Source of the DNA: Allomuricauda sp.
Lineage (GTDB): Bacteria > Bacteroidota > Bacteroidia > Flavobacteriales > Flavobacteriaceae
DNA: 64,000 bases
Direction: 5' to 3'
Assembly (NCBI RefSeq): GCF_028280385.1
Contig: NZ_JANQLX010000003.1
Location: 526,825-590,824, forward strand
Under the pieces are notes generated by a model. That model was given only the letters and a program-made list of their open reading frames with translations. It ran no database searches and was not told the origin of the DNA. Positions 50,225-57,953 of the stretch are shown here, piece after piece. The position numbers and the translations under genes are program-made. Position 1 is the stretch's first letter. Every line of letters starts with the position of its first letter.

Positions 50225-51547
50225 GTGAGCGAGACAAATAGGTTCCAGATAGCACATCTAGGAACAGCTAAATTTAAATCTCCCCTGCAGTTGAGCACTG
50301 TTAGGGGAGATCATATTTTCAATTTCGTAAGTGAGGCGGATAAGTTGGTGTTTGATCTCTCCATGGATCAATATGCCCAATGCCTTTCAGATGGGGTGGA
50401 ACCCAACTGTTTGGAAAAAGCAGGCCCTCGTCAGAACATCTTTTTTCAACCTGAAGAAACCACCGCTGCCATTGTAACCTGTGGCGGACTTTGTCCGGGA
50501 ATCAACAATGTAATTCGCGGGGTGGTGATGGCGCTTCACTATTTCTATGGAATCAAACGAATCATTGGAGTGCCTTACGGATATGAAGGTCTTAACCCAG
50601 AAATGGGCCACGGTTTTGTGGAGCTTACACCAGATAAAGTAAAAGATATTCATCAGTTTGGAGGTACTTTTTTAGGTTCTTCCAGGGGAGGACAGGATGT
50701 ATCCGTTATGGTGGATACCTTGGTTGCCAATAATGTAAATATGCTCTTTGCCATTGGGGGCGATGGTACCCTTAAAGGAGTGGATGCCATTGGGGCCGAA
50801 ATTAAAAAAAGAGGGGCCAATATTAGTGTGGCTGGAATTCCGAAGACCATAGACAACGATATAGACCTTATCGATGAATCCTTTGGATTTGAAACGGCTT
50901 TTGATGTGGCCAGTCCCATCATACGGGATGCCCACAACGAGGCGGCCGGGGCCTACAACGGTATTTCCATAGTAAAGTTGATGGGTAGGGATAGTGGCTT
51001 TATTGCCGCTTCTGCAGCTTTGGCCATGCCAGTGGTCAATTTTGTGCTTATTCCCGAGATGGATTTCCAGTTGGACGGGGAGCTTGGGTTTCTCAAAGTT
51101 TTGAAAGAGCGCCTGGAACGTAAAAAGCATGCGGTAATCGTTGTGGCAGAAGGCGCAGGGCAACAACTCTTCCAGGACCAGAATAGGGTAAAGGATGCCT
51201 CGGGCAATATTAAACATGCAGATATTGGCATTTTCCTAAAGGACAAGATCAAGGCCTATTTTTCCGAACTCAATGTGCCGGTCACCATTAAATACATAGA
51301 TCCCAGTTATATCGTCCGGAGTGCCCCGGCCAATTCCAGTGACAGCGTGTACTGCAGTCGTTTGGCCTACCACGCCGTACATGGTGCCATGGCGGGAAAA
51401 ACACGATTTGTAGCTTGCAAGGTGAACAACAAATTCGTCTACATCCCAATTTCGGAAGTGACCAAAAAACGCAAAAAGATTGATTTGGAAAGTGAGTTTT
51501 GGTTTTCGGTGCTCCAAAGTACGGGTCAGCCTTTTTTGTTGAAATAA
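50225..51547 (+). CDS. 6-phosphofructokinase, plant-like ATP-type motif set
   Basis: A 440-residue protein starting at GTG 50225 (MSETNRFQ). PFK motifs are clear: CGGLCPGINNVIRG, GGDGTLKGVDAI, IPKTIDNDIDLID, and MGRDSGFIAASAALA. The GGDG motif (Gly, not Asp at the PPi-specific position) indicates ATP, while PKTIDND has Lys as in PPi-PFKs; this combination is typical of the long, plant-like ATP-PFK group. It is longer than bacterial PfkA (about 320). It ends the operon. Confidence 0.88.
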   Translation: MSETNRFQIAHLGTAKFKSPLQLSTVRGDHIFNFVSEADKLVFDLSMDQYAQCLSDGVEPNCLEKAGPRQNIFFQPEETTAAIVTCGGLCPGINNVIRGVVMALHYFYGIKRIIGVPYGYEGLNPEMGHGFVELTPDKVKDIHQFGGTFLGSSRGGQDVSVMVDTLVANNVNMLFAIGGDGTLKGVDAIGAEIKKRGANISVAGIPKTIDNDIDLIDESFGFETAFDVASPIIRDAHNEAAGAYNGISIVKLMGRDSGFIAASAALAMPVVNFVLIPEMDFQLDGELGFLKVLKERLERKKHAVIVVAEGAGQQLFQDQNRVKDASGNIKHADIGIFLKDKIKAYFSELNVPVTIKYIDPSYIVRSAPANSSDSVYCSRLAYHAVHGAMAGKTRFVACKVNNKFVYIPISEVTKKRKKIDLESEFWFSVLQSTGQPFLLK

Positions 51548-51617
51548 GTCGCAAGGACTTCCGTCAGGTTTTATTTTTCCGTTTTCTGTTTTGATGTTTT
51601 TTGGATTTATCCATTCA

Positions 51618-51660
51618 TGACTTTTGTCATTTTTTTCGATTTAAGGTGTGGCTAGCTTTA
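51618..51660 (+). promoter_or_regulatory. FNR-type site and -7 box for the HPF-like gene
   Basis: TGACTTTTGTCA (51618-51629), 23 bp, then TAGCTTTA (51653-51660). The site is extended as CATGAC-N4-GTCAT. Confidence 0.82.
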
Positions 51661-51684
51661 TACTGATCTTAAAAAAATAGCATT

Positions 51685-51984
51685 ATGGTAGTCAACATCC
51701 AATATCAGAAAATGAAATCCAGTGAATCATTAAACAAGCTCCTTTTGAAGAAACTGAAAAGAGTGGGCGACAAATATAATTGGGTGATTAAGGCCAATGT
51801 TCTGTTTAAGCAGGAGCACGATAAGCATGGGGATGAAAACATTTGCGAGATTGAATTGAGTGCCCCCGGACCTCGACTTTTTGCCAAGACAAGATCCAAT
51901 AACTTTGAAAAATCCATGGCCGAAACCGTGGATGAACTCAAAAAGCAGTTGGAAAAAAGACAGGGGATGTTCATAAAGCATTAA
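51685..51984 (+). CDS. HPF/RaiA family ribosome-associated protein
   Basis: A 99-residue protein. It follows the short HPF plan: strand VNIQYQKMKSSESLNKLLLKKLKRV, middle strands IKANVLFKQEHD and ICEIELSAPGPRLFAKTRS, then helix FEKSMAETVDELKKQLEKRQ. Such proteins stop 70S ribosomes in stationary or anoxic cells. The FNR-type promoter with perfect spacing supports induction at low oxygen. A lipoprotein gene follows 48 bp later. Confidence 0.88.
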   Translation: MVVNIQYQKMKSSESLNKLLLKKLKRVGDKYNWVIKANVLFKQEHDKHGDENICEIELSAPGPRLFAKTRSNNFEKSMAETVDELKKQLEKRQGMFIKH

Positions 51985-52032
51985 AGAACATAGGAAAGTA
52001 ATACACACCGAAAGACCATTAAATTCTTAGCC

Positions 52033-52659
52033 ATGAAAACAAAATTGGTTCTATTGTCACTACTTCTGTTCACAGGTTGCGCAGGAACCAAATTGGTGGG
52101 AACCTGGAAGAATCCAGAACATGTCGTTTTTGATGCCTACAAAGTATTGGTTGTGGGTATGAGCCAGGACGATGCGGTTCGGGTGGAGTTCGAGACCCGC
52201 ATGGTGGAACGCTTGGAGCAAAACAAAGTGGAGGCCATGCGAAGCATAGATTTGTTCGATGTGGAATTCACCTCCTCGGAAAAATCAGAACAAGAACTGT
52301 CTGAGGTAGAGCAACAGTTGCTGGACAAAGGTTTTGATGCCATTTTGTTCACCAAGGTGGTGGGCACCGAAAATAAAAGGAGCTTTAGGGAACGTATGGG
52401 TAAATTCAATAATCTGTACACCCGTTTCAGCACGGATTATTTAGGTCACCAAGACATGTATTACGATCCAGAATACTACGAAACCTTCAATTTATACCAT
52501 ATAGAAACGGCCCTTTACTGCATTTGCGTGGACAAAGAACGCGAGCTTATATGGAAGGGCGACTTTGAGGTGGATGAACCAAGCAAGGTTAACAAGACCA
52601 TAGATACTTACATTCGGTTGATGACCATGGCAATGGAGGAAGAGGATGTGATTTTTTAG
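52033..52659 (+). CDS. Lipoprotein of unknown function
   Basis: A 208-residue protein with a lipobox LLLFTGC (Cys at 16). The mature part starts AGTKLVGTWKNPEH; a region KVLVVGMSQDDAVRVEFETRMVERL (about 36-60) resembles DUF4136-like or GNA1162-type lipoproteins, in which a Rossmann-like fold is predicted. Probably anchored to the outer or inner membrane. It shares the transcript with the HPF-like gene and ends at a strong terminator. Function unknown. Confidence 0.7.
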   Translation: MKTKLVLLSLLLFTGCAGTKLVGTWKNPEHVVFDAYKVLVVGMSQDDAVRVEFETRMVERLEQNKVEAMRSIDLFDVEFTSSEKSEQELSEVEQQLLDKGFDAILFTKVVGTENKRSFRERMGKFNNLYTRFSTDYLGHQDMYYDPEYYETFNLYHIETALYCICVDKERELIWKGDFEVDEPSKVNKTIDTYIRLMTMAMEEEDVIF

Positions 52660-52678
52660 TCGGTCAAAAACCAAAGGG

Positions 52679-52711
52679 ATGCGGTAGGTTTACCTACCGC
52701 ATTCTTTTTAT
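52679..52711 (+). terminator. Rho-independent terminator
   Basis: Stem ATGCGGTAGG (52679-52688) pairs with CCTACCGCAT (52693-52702), followed by TCTTTTT. The T-tract overlaps the stop codon of the small minus-strand gene. Confidence 0.88.
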
Positions 52712-52839
52712 TGGATAATTCCTAGAAAGTCCAAAAGAATACATACTGGAATGGCAATCAAGATAACGACGAGGACAATTACCATGAACCGTAAAAAGCC
52801 TACGAGCATTTTATTGCCAAAAGAGATTTCATCAGTCAT
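52708..52839 (-). CDS. Small membrane protein, 43 residues
   Basis: ATG 52839 to TAA 52708. The product begins MTDEISFGNKMLVGF and then has one long hydrophobic stretch (about 12-33, RFMVIVLVVILIAIPVCILL), ending DFLGIIQ. It resembles small single-pass membrane proteins often missed by annotators. It is minus strand, between the terminator and the MFS gene, and would be transcribed from the 106-bp gap upstream. Family not known; composition and lone reading frame make it credible. Confidence 0.6.
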   Translation of the reverse strand: MTDEISFGNKMLVGFLRFMVIVLVVILIAIPVCILLDFLGIIQ

Positions 52840-52945
52840 AATAGTGTTATTTCCTTTCAATGTACGGAATTATTCACTGAAGTAGAACAATTTACGGGTC
52901 TTTATTCGACTAAGTGACAGCTTTTAAGTATGTGCTGTCCTATTT

Positions 52946-54289
52946 CTATTTCCCACTTAGTTTTTTACCAAGCTCTTCCAGGGATACCCCTTTGGTTTCC
53001 GGCATTTTAAAAACGACCCATAGTAACTGTAATACCATCATTATGGAAAAGAAGATGAAAATGGGCCAGGGGTTGTCTCTAAAAATACCCTTGTCCGCAT
53101 CCAGGAAAATGGGAGTGGTCAGGGTAATTAGCGCGGCAAATACCCAATGTGTGCCAGTTCCCCACGATTGGCCATAGGCACGTACCTTGTTGGGGAATAT
53201 TTCCGAAATAAATACCCAAATCACAGCACCTTGACCCACGGCATGTGATGCTATGAACACAAGGATAAAGGCGAGTAATAGCGTGGAACTGGCATTGCTA
53301 TAAAAACACCAGCCCACCATCGCCAAACTCAATATGTACCCAAAGGAGCCAATTTTCATAAGTTGCCTTCTTCCAAGATGGTCAATGAGTCGAATGCCGA
53401 TCAAGGTAAATACAAGGTTGACAATTCCTATGGAAATGGAACTGAACAATGATTCTTTGGAGGCCAAACCTGCCCGTTCCAATATTTCGGGGGCGTAGTA
53501 TAGCACAAAGTTGATACCGGACAATTGATTGAAAAATGCAATCAGAAAAGCCAGTGATAATTGTTTTTTATATCGTCCGGAGAACAGGTTTTCCTTACTT
53601 AGATTTTGACTGAGGGCCTCTTTGATTTGCTTTAAACGGGCTTGGGCCTGTTCTGCGGTGGTGATATACTCCAAGGTTTTAAGGGCTCCGGATTCGTCCT
53701 GTTTTTTAGACATCAGCCATCTTGGACTTTTGGGGACCGTGAACACCATCAGGGTATATGCCAGGGCCGGAATGGCCTCAACACCTAGCATCCAACGCCA
53801 ATCGTTTGTTCCATCAAATCCCTTGAGCAGGTAGTTGGAAATAAAGGCAATAAAAATTCCAAACACAATATTGAACTGGTACATGGCACCTAGCTTCCCG
53901 CGATTTTCCGGTGTGGATATTTCGGAAATATAGATGGGTGCGGCCACAGAAGAAGCTCCAACACCCACGCCTCCAATAAACCGGAAAAAACTAAATAGAT
54001 AGGGGTCATGCGCCACAGCAGAACCCAAAGCCGACAAAAAATAGAGTATCCCAATCCAAATCAGGGTGTTTTTTCTACCGTACCGGTCGCAAGGAATGCC
54101 ACCTAACAGGGAACCCAACACGGTGCCCCATAGCGCCATGCTCATAATGAATACCCCGTGAAAGACCGGGGAAGTGTTCCAGAGTTCTTTGATCGGTAGG
54201 TTGGCCCCCGAAATTACCACGGTGTCAAAACCAAATAAAAAACCGGCCAAGGCCGCGGTGAGGGATATTCTAAAAATGCGTTGGTCCAT
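52946..54289 (-). CDS. MFS transporter, sugar porter family
   Basis: A 447-residue protein with twelve predicted helices. Sugar-porter signatures are present: GGIPCDRYGRKNTLIW, RFIGGVGVGASSVAAPIYISEISTPENRGKLG, PKSPRWLMSKKQDES and the GIRLIDHLGRRQLMKIG repeat. The QLSGINFVLYYAPEI segment fits pentose or hexose/H+ symport. The central cytoplasmic loop is normal. No sugar-processing gene is adjacent; the WaaA gene lies upstream on the same strand, 31 bp away. Confidence 0.92.
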   Translation of the reverse strand: MDQRIFRISLTAALAGFLFGFDTVVISGANLPIKELWNTSPVFHGVFIMSMALWGTVLGSLLGGIPCDRYGRKNTLIWIGILYFLSALGSAVAHDPYLFSFFRFIGGVGVGASSVAAPIYISEISTPENRGKLGAMYQFNIVFGIFIAFISNYLLKGFDGTNDWRWMLGVEAIPALAYTLMVFTVPKSPRWLMSKKQDESGALKTLEYITTAEQAQARLKQIKEALSQNLSKENLFSGRYKKQLSLAFLIAFFNQLSGINFVLYYAPEILERAGLASKESLFSSISIGIVNLVFTLIGIRLIDHLGRRQLMKIGSFGYILSLAMVGWCFYSNASSTLLLAFILVFIASHAVGQGAVIWVFISEIFPNKVRAYGQSWGTGTHWVFAALITLTTPIFLDADKGIFRDNPWPIFIFFSIMMVLQLLWVVFKMPETKGVSLEELGKKLSGK

Positions 54290-54320
54290 TAGGTTGAATT
54301 TTCCTAAAACTAGGAAAAAA

Positions 54321-55556
54321 TCAAAGAACCTGGTTGATGAAATCCATTACCTGCGCAGTGGCCCCAATATTTTCACGGATATAATCCGAGTTGATTTTGC
54401 CGGTTCGGTCCAGGAACCCGGCATCTGAAACCAGCCGGTCAAAGACAGACTTGAACCCCGCTTTGTCTTTCACGACAAGAATCCCCTTTTTAGCAACCAG
54501 TTCCTCCGCTTCCTTAAATCCGAAGTAGTCTGGGCCAATGATAACGGGAACCCCAAAAATGGCTGGCTCCAAAGTATTGTGCAAGCCAGTGGCGAATGCC
54601 CCACCAACGTAGGAAACATCAGCATAGCTGTATATTTTGATCAACAGCCCAATTGTGTCTATGATCATTACCTGATATTCGGACAGCTTCTTATTTTCGA
54701 TTTCCGAATAGCAAATCGCCTGTTTGCCAATACTTGATTTCAGCTTTTCAATCTTTGCAGGTTTTATGGCGTGTGGGGCCAGGATAAATTTTATATTCTC
54801 AGTAGCCGTATTGATATAATCCACCAGAATGTCCTCGTCCTCAGGCCAGGTACTGCCAGCAACCAGGCAAAAAGCGTCCTGTTTGAACGCATCCATAAAA
54901 TCCAATTGGTTGTTGCCATGAAGAATTTCGGATACCCTGTCAAATCTTGTGTCCCCACTCAAGGAGACATTCTTGTGGCCGATGGACTGTAGGAGTTCTA
55001 CGGATTTGTCATCTTGCACAAAGAAATGGGAAAAGCTTTTTAAGCTTCCCCGCATAAAACCTCCCCAAGGTTTAAAAAAGACTTGATCTTTGGAGAAAAT
55101 AGCGGAGACCAAAAGGGCGGGGATGTTTCGTTTTTTAAGTTGTCTGAGATAATTGGGCCAAATTTCATATTTGATAAAAATGGCCAGCTCCGGGTTGAAA
55201 TAATCAAGAAACTTTCTCACATTCCCCAAGGTGTCCATCGGCAGATAGAGCACCTGATCTGCAATGTCATTGTTCTTTTTTACCTCATACCCAGAGGGTG
55301 AAAAAAAGGTGAGTACCAATTTATGGTTTGGATAAGATGTACGGAGTTGTTTTAAAATGGGAAGCCCTTGTTCATATTCGCCCAAGGAGGCTACGTGCAT
55401 CCATATCCAACTATCCGATGTTTGGTTCCCGGAGCGCAGCAATTGCATTGCACTTTTACGGCCGGAAACGAACAATTTCATTTTTGGACTGAAAAGCGCA
55501 ACAAGATGAAGAACCCACCAAGTGACTTTTAACAATAGGTTATAAACAAGCTGCAA
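54321..55556 (-). CDS. waaA: 3-deoxy-D-manno-octulosonic acid transferase (Kdo transferase, WaaA/KdtA)
   Basis: From TTG 55556 the protein has 411 residues and starts (M)QLVYNLLLKVTWWVLHL, an N-terminal membrane anchor, then FSPKMKLFVSGRKS. This start fits the usual family length; a frame beginning at 55658 would overlap the divergent aminotransferase start and has no homology. Motifs: HVASLGEYEQGLPIL, FIKYEIWPNYL, AGSTWPEDE and NTLEPAIFGVPVIIGPDYFGF. It attaches Kdo to lipid A. Glycosyltransferase-B fold; complete. Confidence 0.9.
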   Translation of the reverse strand: MQLVYNLLLKVTWWVLHLVALFSPKMKLFVSGRKSAMQLLRSGNQTSDSWIWMHVASLGEYEQGLPILKQLRTSYPNHKLVLTFFSPSGYEVKKNNDIADQVLYLPMDTLGNVRKFLDYFNPELAIFIKYEIWPNYLRQLKKRNIPALLVSAIFSKDQVFFKPWGGFMRGSLKSFSHFFVQDDKSVELLQSIGHKNVSLSGDTRFDRVSEILHGNNQLDFMDAFKQDAFCLVAGSTWPEDEDILVDYINTATENIKFILAPHAIKPAKIEKLKSSIGKQAICYSEIENKKLSEYQVMIIDTIGLLIKIYSYADVSYVGGAFATGLHNTLEPAIFGVPVIIGPDYFGFKEAEELVAKKGILVVKDKAGFKSVFDRLVSDAGFLDRTGKINSDYIRENIGATAQVMDFINQVL

Positions 55557-55643
55557 TAGATAGTTTTTCGCTAAAATACATTCTTTAGACAATAGGCGAT
55601 TATGCCTACCGAATTTCTTAATTTTGTATTTCAATTTATCTTG

Positions 55644-56804
55644 ATGAAGAAAATACAAATGGTTGACCTAAATGGTCAATACCAAGGGATAAAAAATGAG
55701 GTGAATTCCTCCATCACTGAAATCCTGGAATCCTCAGCATTTATTAACGGGCCCTATGTACACGCTTTCCAAAAGGATTTGGAAGAGTATTTGGGTGTAA
55801 AACATGTCATCCCCTGCGCCAATGGCACGGACGCCTTGCAGATTTGCATGATGGGCCTTGGGTTACAGCCTGGCGATGAGGTGATCACAGCTGACTTTAC
55901 GTTTGCGGCCACTGTGGAGGTAATTGCGCTCTTAAATCTGACCCCCGTTTTAGTGGATGTGGAGCCGGATACTTTTAACATAGACCCCAAAGCCATTGAA
56001 AGGGCCATTACACCAAAGACCAAAGCTATAGTTCCGGTCCATTTGTTCGGACAGTGTGCCAATATGGATGCCATAATGGAAATTGCAGATAAACATGGGC
56101 TTTTTGTTATTGAGGACAATGCCCAGGCCATAGGTGCCAGCCATACTTTCAATGATGGCACCAAGAAAAAAGCCGGGACCATAGGTCATGTGGCTTCCAC
56201 ATCTTTTTTTCCTTCCAAAAACCTGGGATGTTATGGGGATGGAGGTGCTATCTTCACCAACGATGATGATTTGGCACATACCATTCGCGGCATGGTCAAC
56301 CATGGCATGTACAGAAGGTATTATCATGATGTGGTAGGGGTCAATTCCCGATTGGACTCCATTCAAGCGGCAGTCCTAAAGGCCAAACTCCCAAATTTGG
56401 ACACCTATAACAAGAAACGCTGGGAAGCGGCCCAAAAATACACTCAAGCTTTTGCGGACCATCCGGAGATTGTTACGCCCAAAATTGCCAACAAGTGCGA
56501 TGTGATTTGTGAAAACTGTGACTGTCATGTGTTTCATCAGTATACCCTTCGAATTTTGAGCGAAAAAAGAGACGGATTGGTGCAACATTTAAATGATAAT
56601 GGCGTTCCATGTGGAGTGTATTATCCAGTTCCCTTGCATTTGCAAAAGGCTTATACTGATACGAGGTACAACGAATCGGATTTCCCGGTCACCAATCAGT
56701 TGGTCAAAGAAGTGATCTCCTTGCCCATGCACACCGAATTGGATGATGACCAAATCGAATTTATAACCAATTTGGTATTGGATTTTGTAAACGACCAACC
56801 ATGA
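55644..56804 (+). CDS. DegT/DnrJ/EryC1/StrS family sugar aminotransferase
   Basis: From ATG 55644 (MKKIQMVDLNGQY) the protein has 386 residues; the upstream Met overlaps the divergent gene. The PLP site is SFFPSKNLGCYGDGGAI with Lys192; other motifs are PCANGTDALQICMMGL and EDNAQAIGASH. These enzymes aminate nucleotide-sugar ketones for O-antigen or capsule. It overlaps galE by 4 bp (ATGA), so the two are translated together. The specific sugar cannot be predicted. An unusual CDVICENCDCHVFHQY stretch (about 285-300) adds four Cys in a short loop. Confidence 0.93.
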   Translation: MKKIQMVDLNGQYQGIKNEVNSSITEILESSAFINGPYVHAFQKDLEEYLGVKHVIPCANGTDALQICMMGLGLQPGDEVITADFTFAATVEVIALLNLTPVLVDVEPDTFNIDPKAIERAITPKTKAIVPVHLFGQCANMDAIMEIADKHGLFVIEDNAQAIGASHTFNDGTKKKAGTIGHVASTSFFPSKNLGCYGDGGAIFTNDDDLAHTIRGMVNHGMYRRYYHDVVGVNSRLDSIQAAVLKAKLPNLDTYNKKRWEAAQKYTQAFADHPEIVTPKIANKCDVICENCDCHVFHQYTLRILSEKRDGLVQHLNDNGVPCGVYYPVPLHLQKAYTDTRYNESDFPVTNQLVKEVISLPMHTELDDDQIEFITNLVLDFVNDQP

Positions 56805-57817
56805 AAATACTTGTAACCGGAGGACTTGGCTTTATTGGGTCCCACACAGTAGTAGAACTTCAAAATGAAGGATTTGAAGTTGTTATCATTGACAATTTGT
56901 CCAATTCTTCCATTGAGGTGCTTGACGGCATTGAGGCCATTACCCGGAAAAGGCCGCTATTTGAAAAAATGGACCTTAGGGATAAACCAAAAGTCCAAGA
57001 ATTTTTCAAAAAACACCCGGATGTGGAAGGGGTTATCCATTTTGCTGCTTCCAAAGCTGTAGGGGAAAGTGTGGAAAAACCCTTGCTCTACTATGAGAAC
57101 AATTTGGGGGTACTGGTATATTTACTCCAAGAATTGACCCAAAAGAACAAGGCCAATTTTATTTTCAGTTCCTCTTGTACCGTTTACGGACAGGCGGATA
57201 CGCTACCTATTACGGAAGATGCACCGGTGAAACCAGCCGAGTCCCCTTATGGAAATACGAAGCAAATTGGCGAGGAAATCATAAGGGATACATGTGCAAT
57301 TAGTCCGCAGTTGGCTGCAATTGCATTGCGCTATTTTAATCCTATTGGTGCCCACCCAACTGTTGAATTAGGCGAATTGCCTTTGGGTGTGCCTCAAAAT
57401 TTGGTTCCCTTTATTACGCAGACAGGGGTGGGGCTCCGTGAGCAACTTTCGGTTTTTGGAGATGACTATCCTACTGAAGATGGAACCTGTATTAGAGACT
57501 ATATCCACGTAGTGGATGTGGCCAAGGCCCATGTGGTGGCACTTCAGCGTTTGTTGCAAGGAAAGAATGAAAGTAATTATGAGGTGTTTAACCTTGGGAC
57601 CGGAAAGGGCAGTTCCGTATTAGAAGTGATTCATAGTTTTGAAAGGGTCTCTGGGGAAAAATTGAACTACCAAGTAGTGGATAGAAGACCCGGGGATGTG
57701 ATCCAAGCTTATGCAGATACCACCAAGGCCAATGAAGTACTGGGATGGAAGGCAGCTTCTACTTTGGACGATTCCATGAAATCCGCTTGGGATTGGGAGC
57801 TAAAAGTGAGACGTTGA
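56801..57817 (+). CDS. galE: UDP-glucose 4-epimerase
   Basis: A 338-residue SDR of the extended type. GGLGFIGSHTVVEL (7-20) binds NAD, FSSSCTVYG and YGNTK give the Ser and Tyr-Lys catalytic set, and RYFNPIGAH is the GalE signature. It interconverts UDP-glucose/UDP-galactose, possibly also the N-acetyl forms. It overlaps the aminotransferase gene by 4 bp and ends before a clear terminator. A surface-sugar role is likely. Confidence 0.94.
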   Translation: MKILVTGGLGFIGSHTVVELQNEGFEVVIIDNLSNSSIEVLDGIEAITRKRPLFEKMDLRDKPKVQEFFKKHPDVEGVIHFAASKAVGESVEKPLLYYENNLGVLVYLLQELTQKNKANFIFSSSCTVYGQADTLPITEDAPVKPAESPYGNTKQIGEEIIRDTCAISPQLAAIALRYFNPIGAHPTVELGELPLGVPQNLVPFITQTGVGLREQLSVFGDDYPTEDGTCIRDYIHVVDVAKAHVVALQRLLQGKNESNYEVFNLGTGKGSSVLEVIHSFERVSGEKLNYQVVDRRPGDVIQAYADTTKANEVLGWKAASTLDDSMKSAWDWELKVRR

Positions 57818-57841
57818 TCTTGAAAGACTAAATATATATTG

Positions 57842-57866
57842 AGCCTGCAATCGCAGGCTTTTTTTG
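57842..57866 (+). terminator. Rho-independent terminator after galE
   Basis: Stem AGCCTGC (57842-57848) pairs with GCAGGCT (57853-57859), loop AATC, followed by a T-run. Confidence 0.9.
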
Positions 57867-57953
57867 TGACCGAGGGTGAAACTGATCGCCCCATTCTATG
57901 GCGATAAAAAATCAATGCTTACATTTAGAAGTATAATTCTAGCTAATTCGAAA

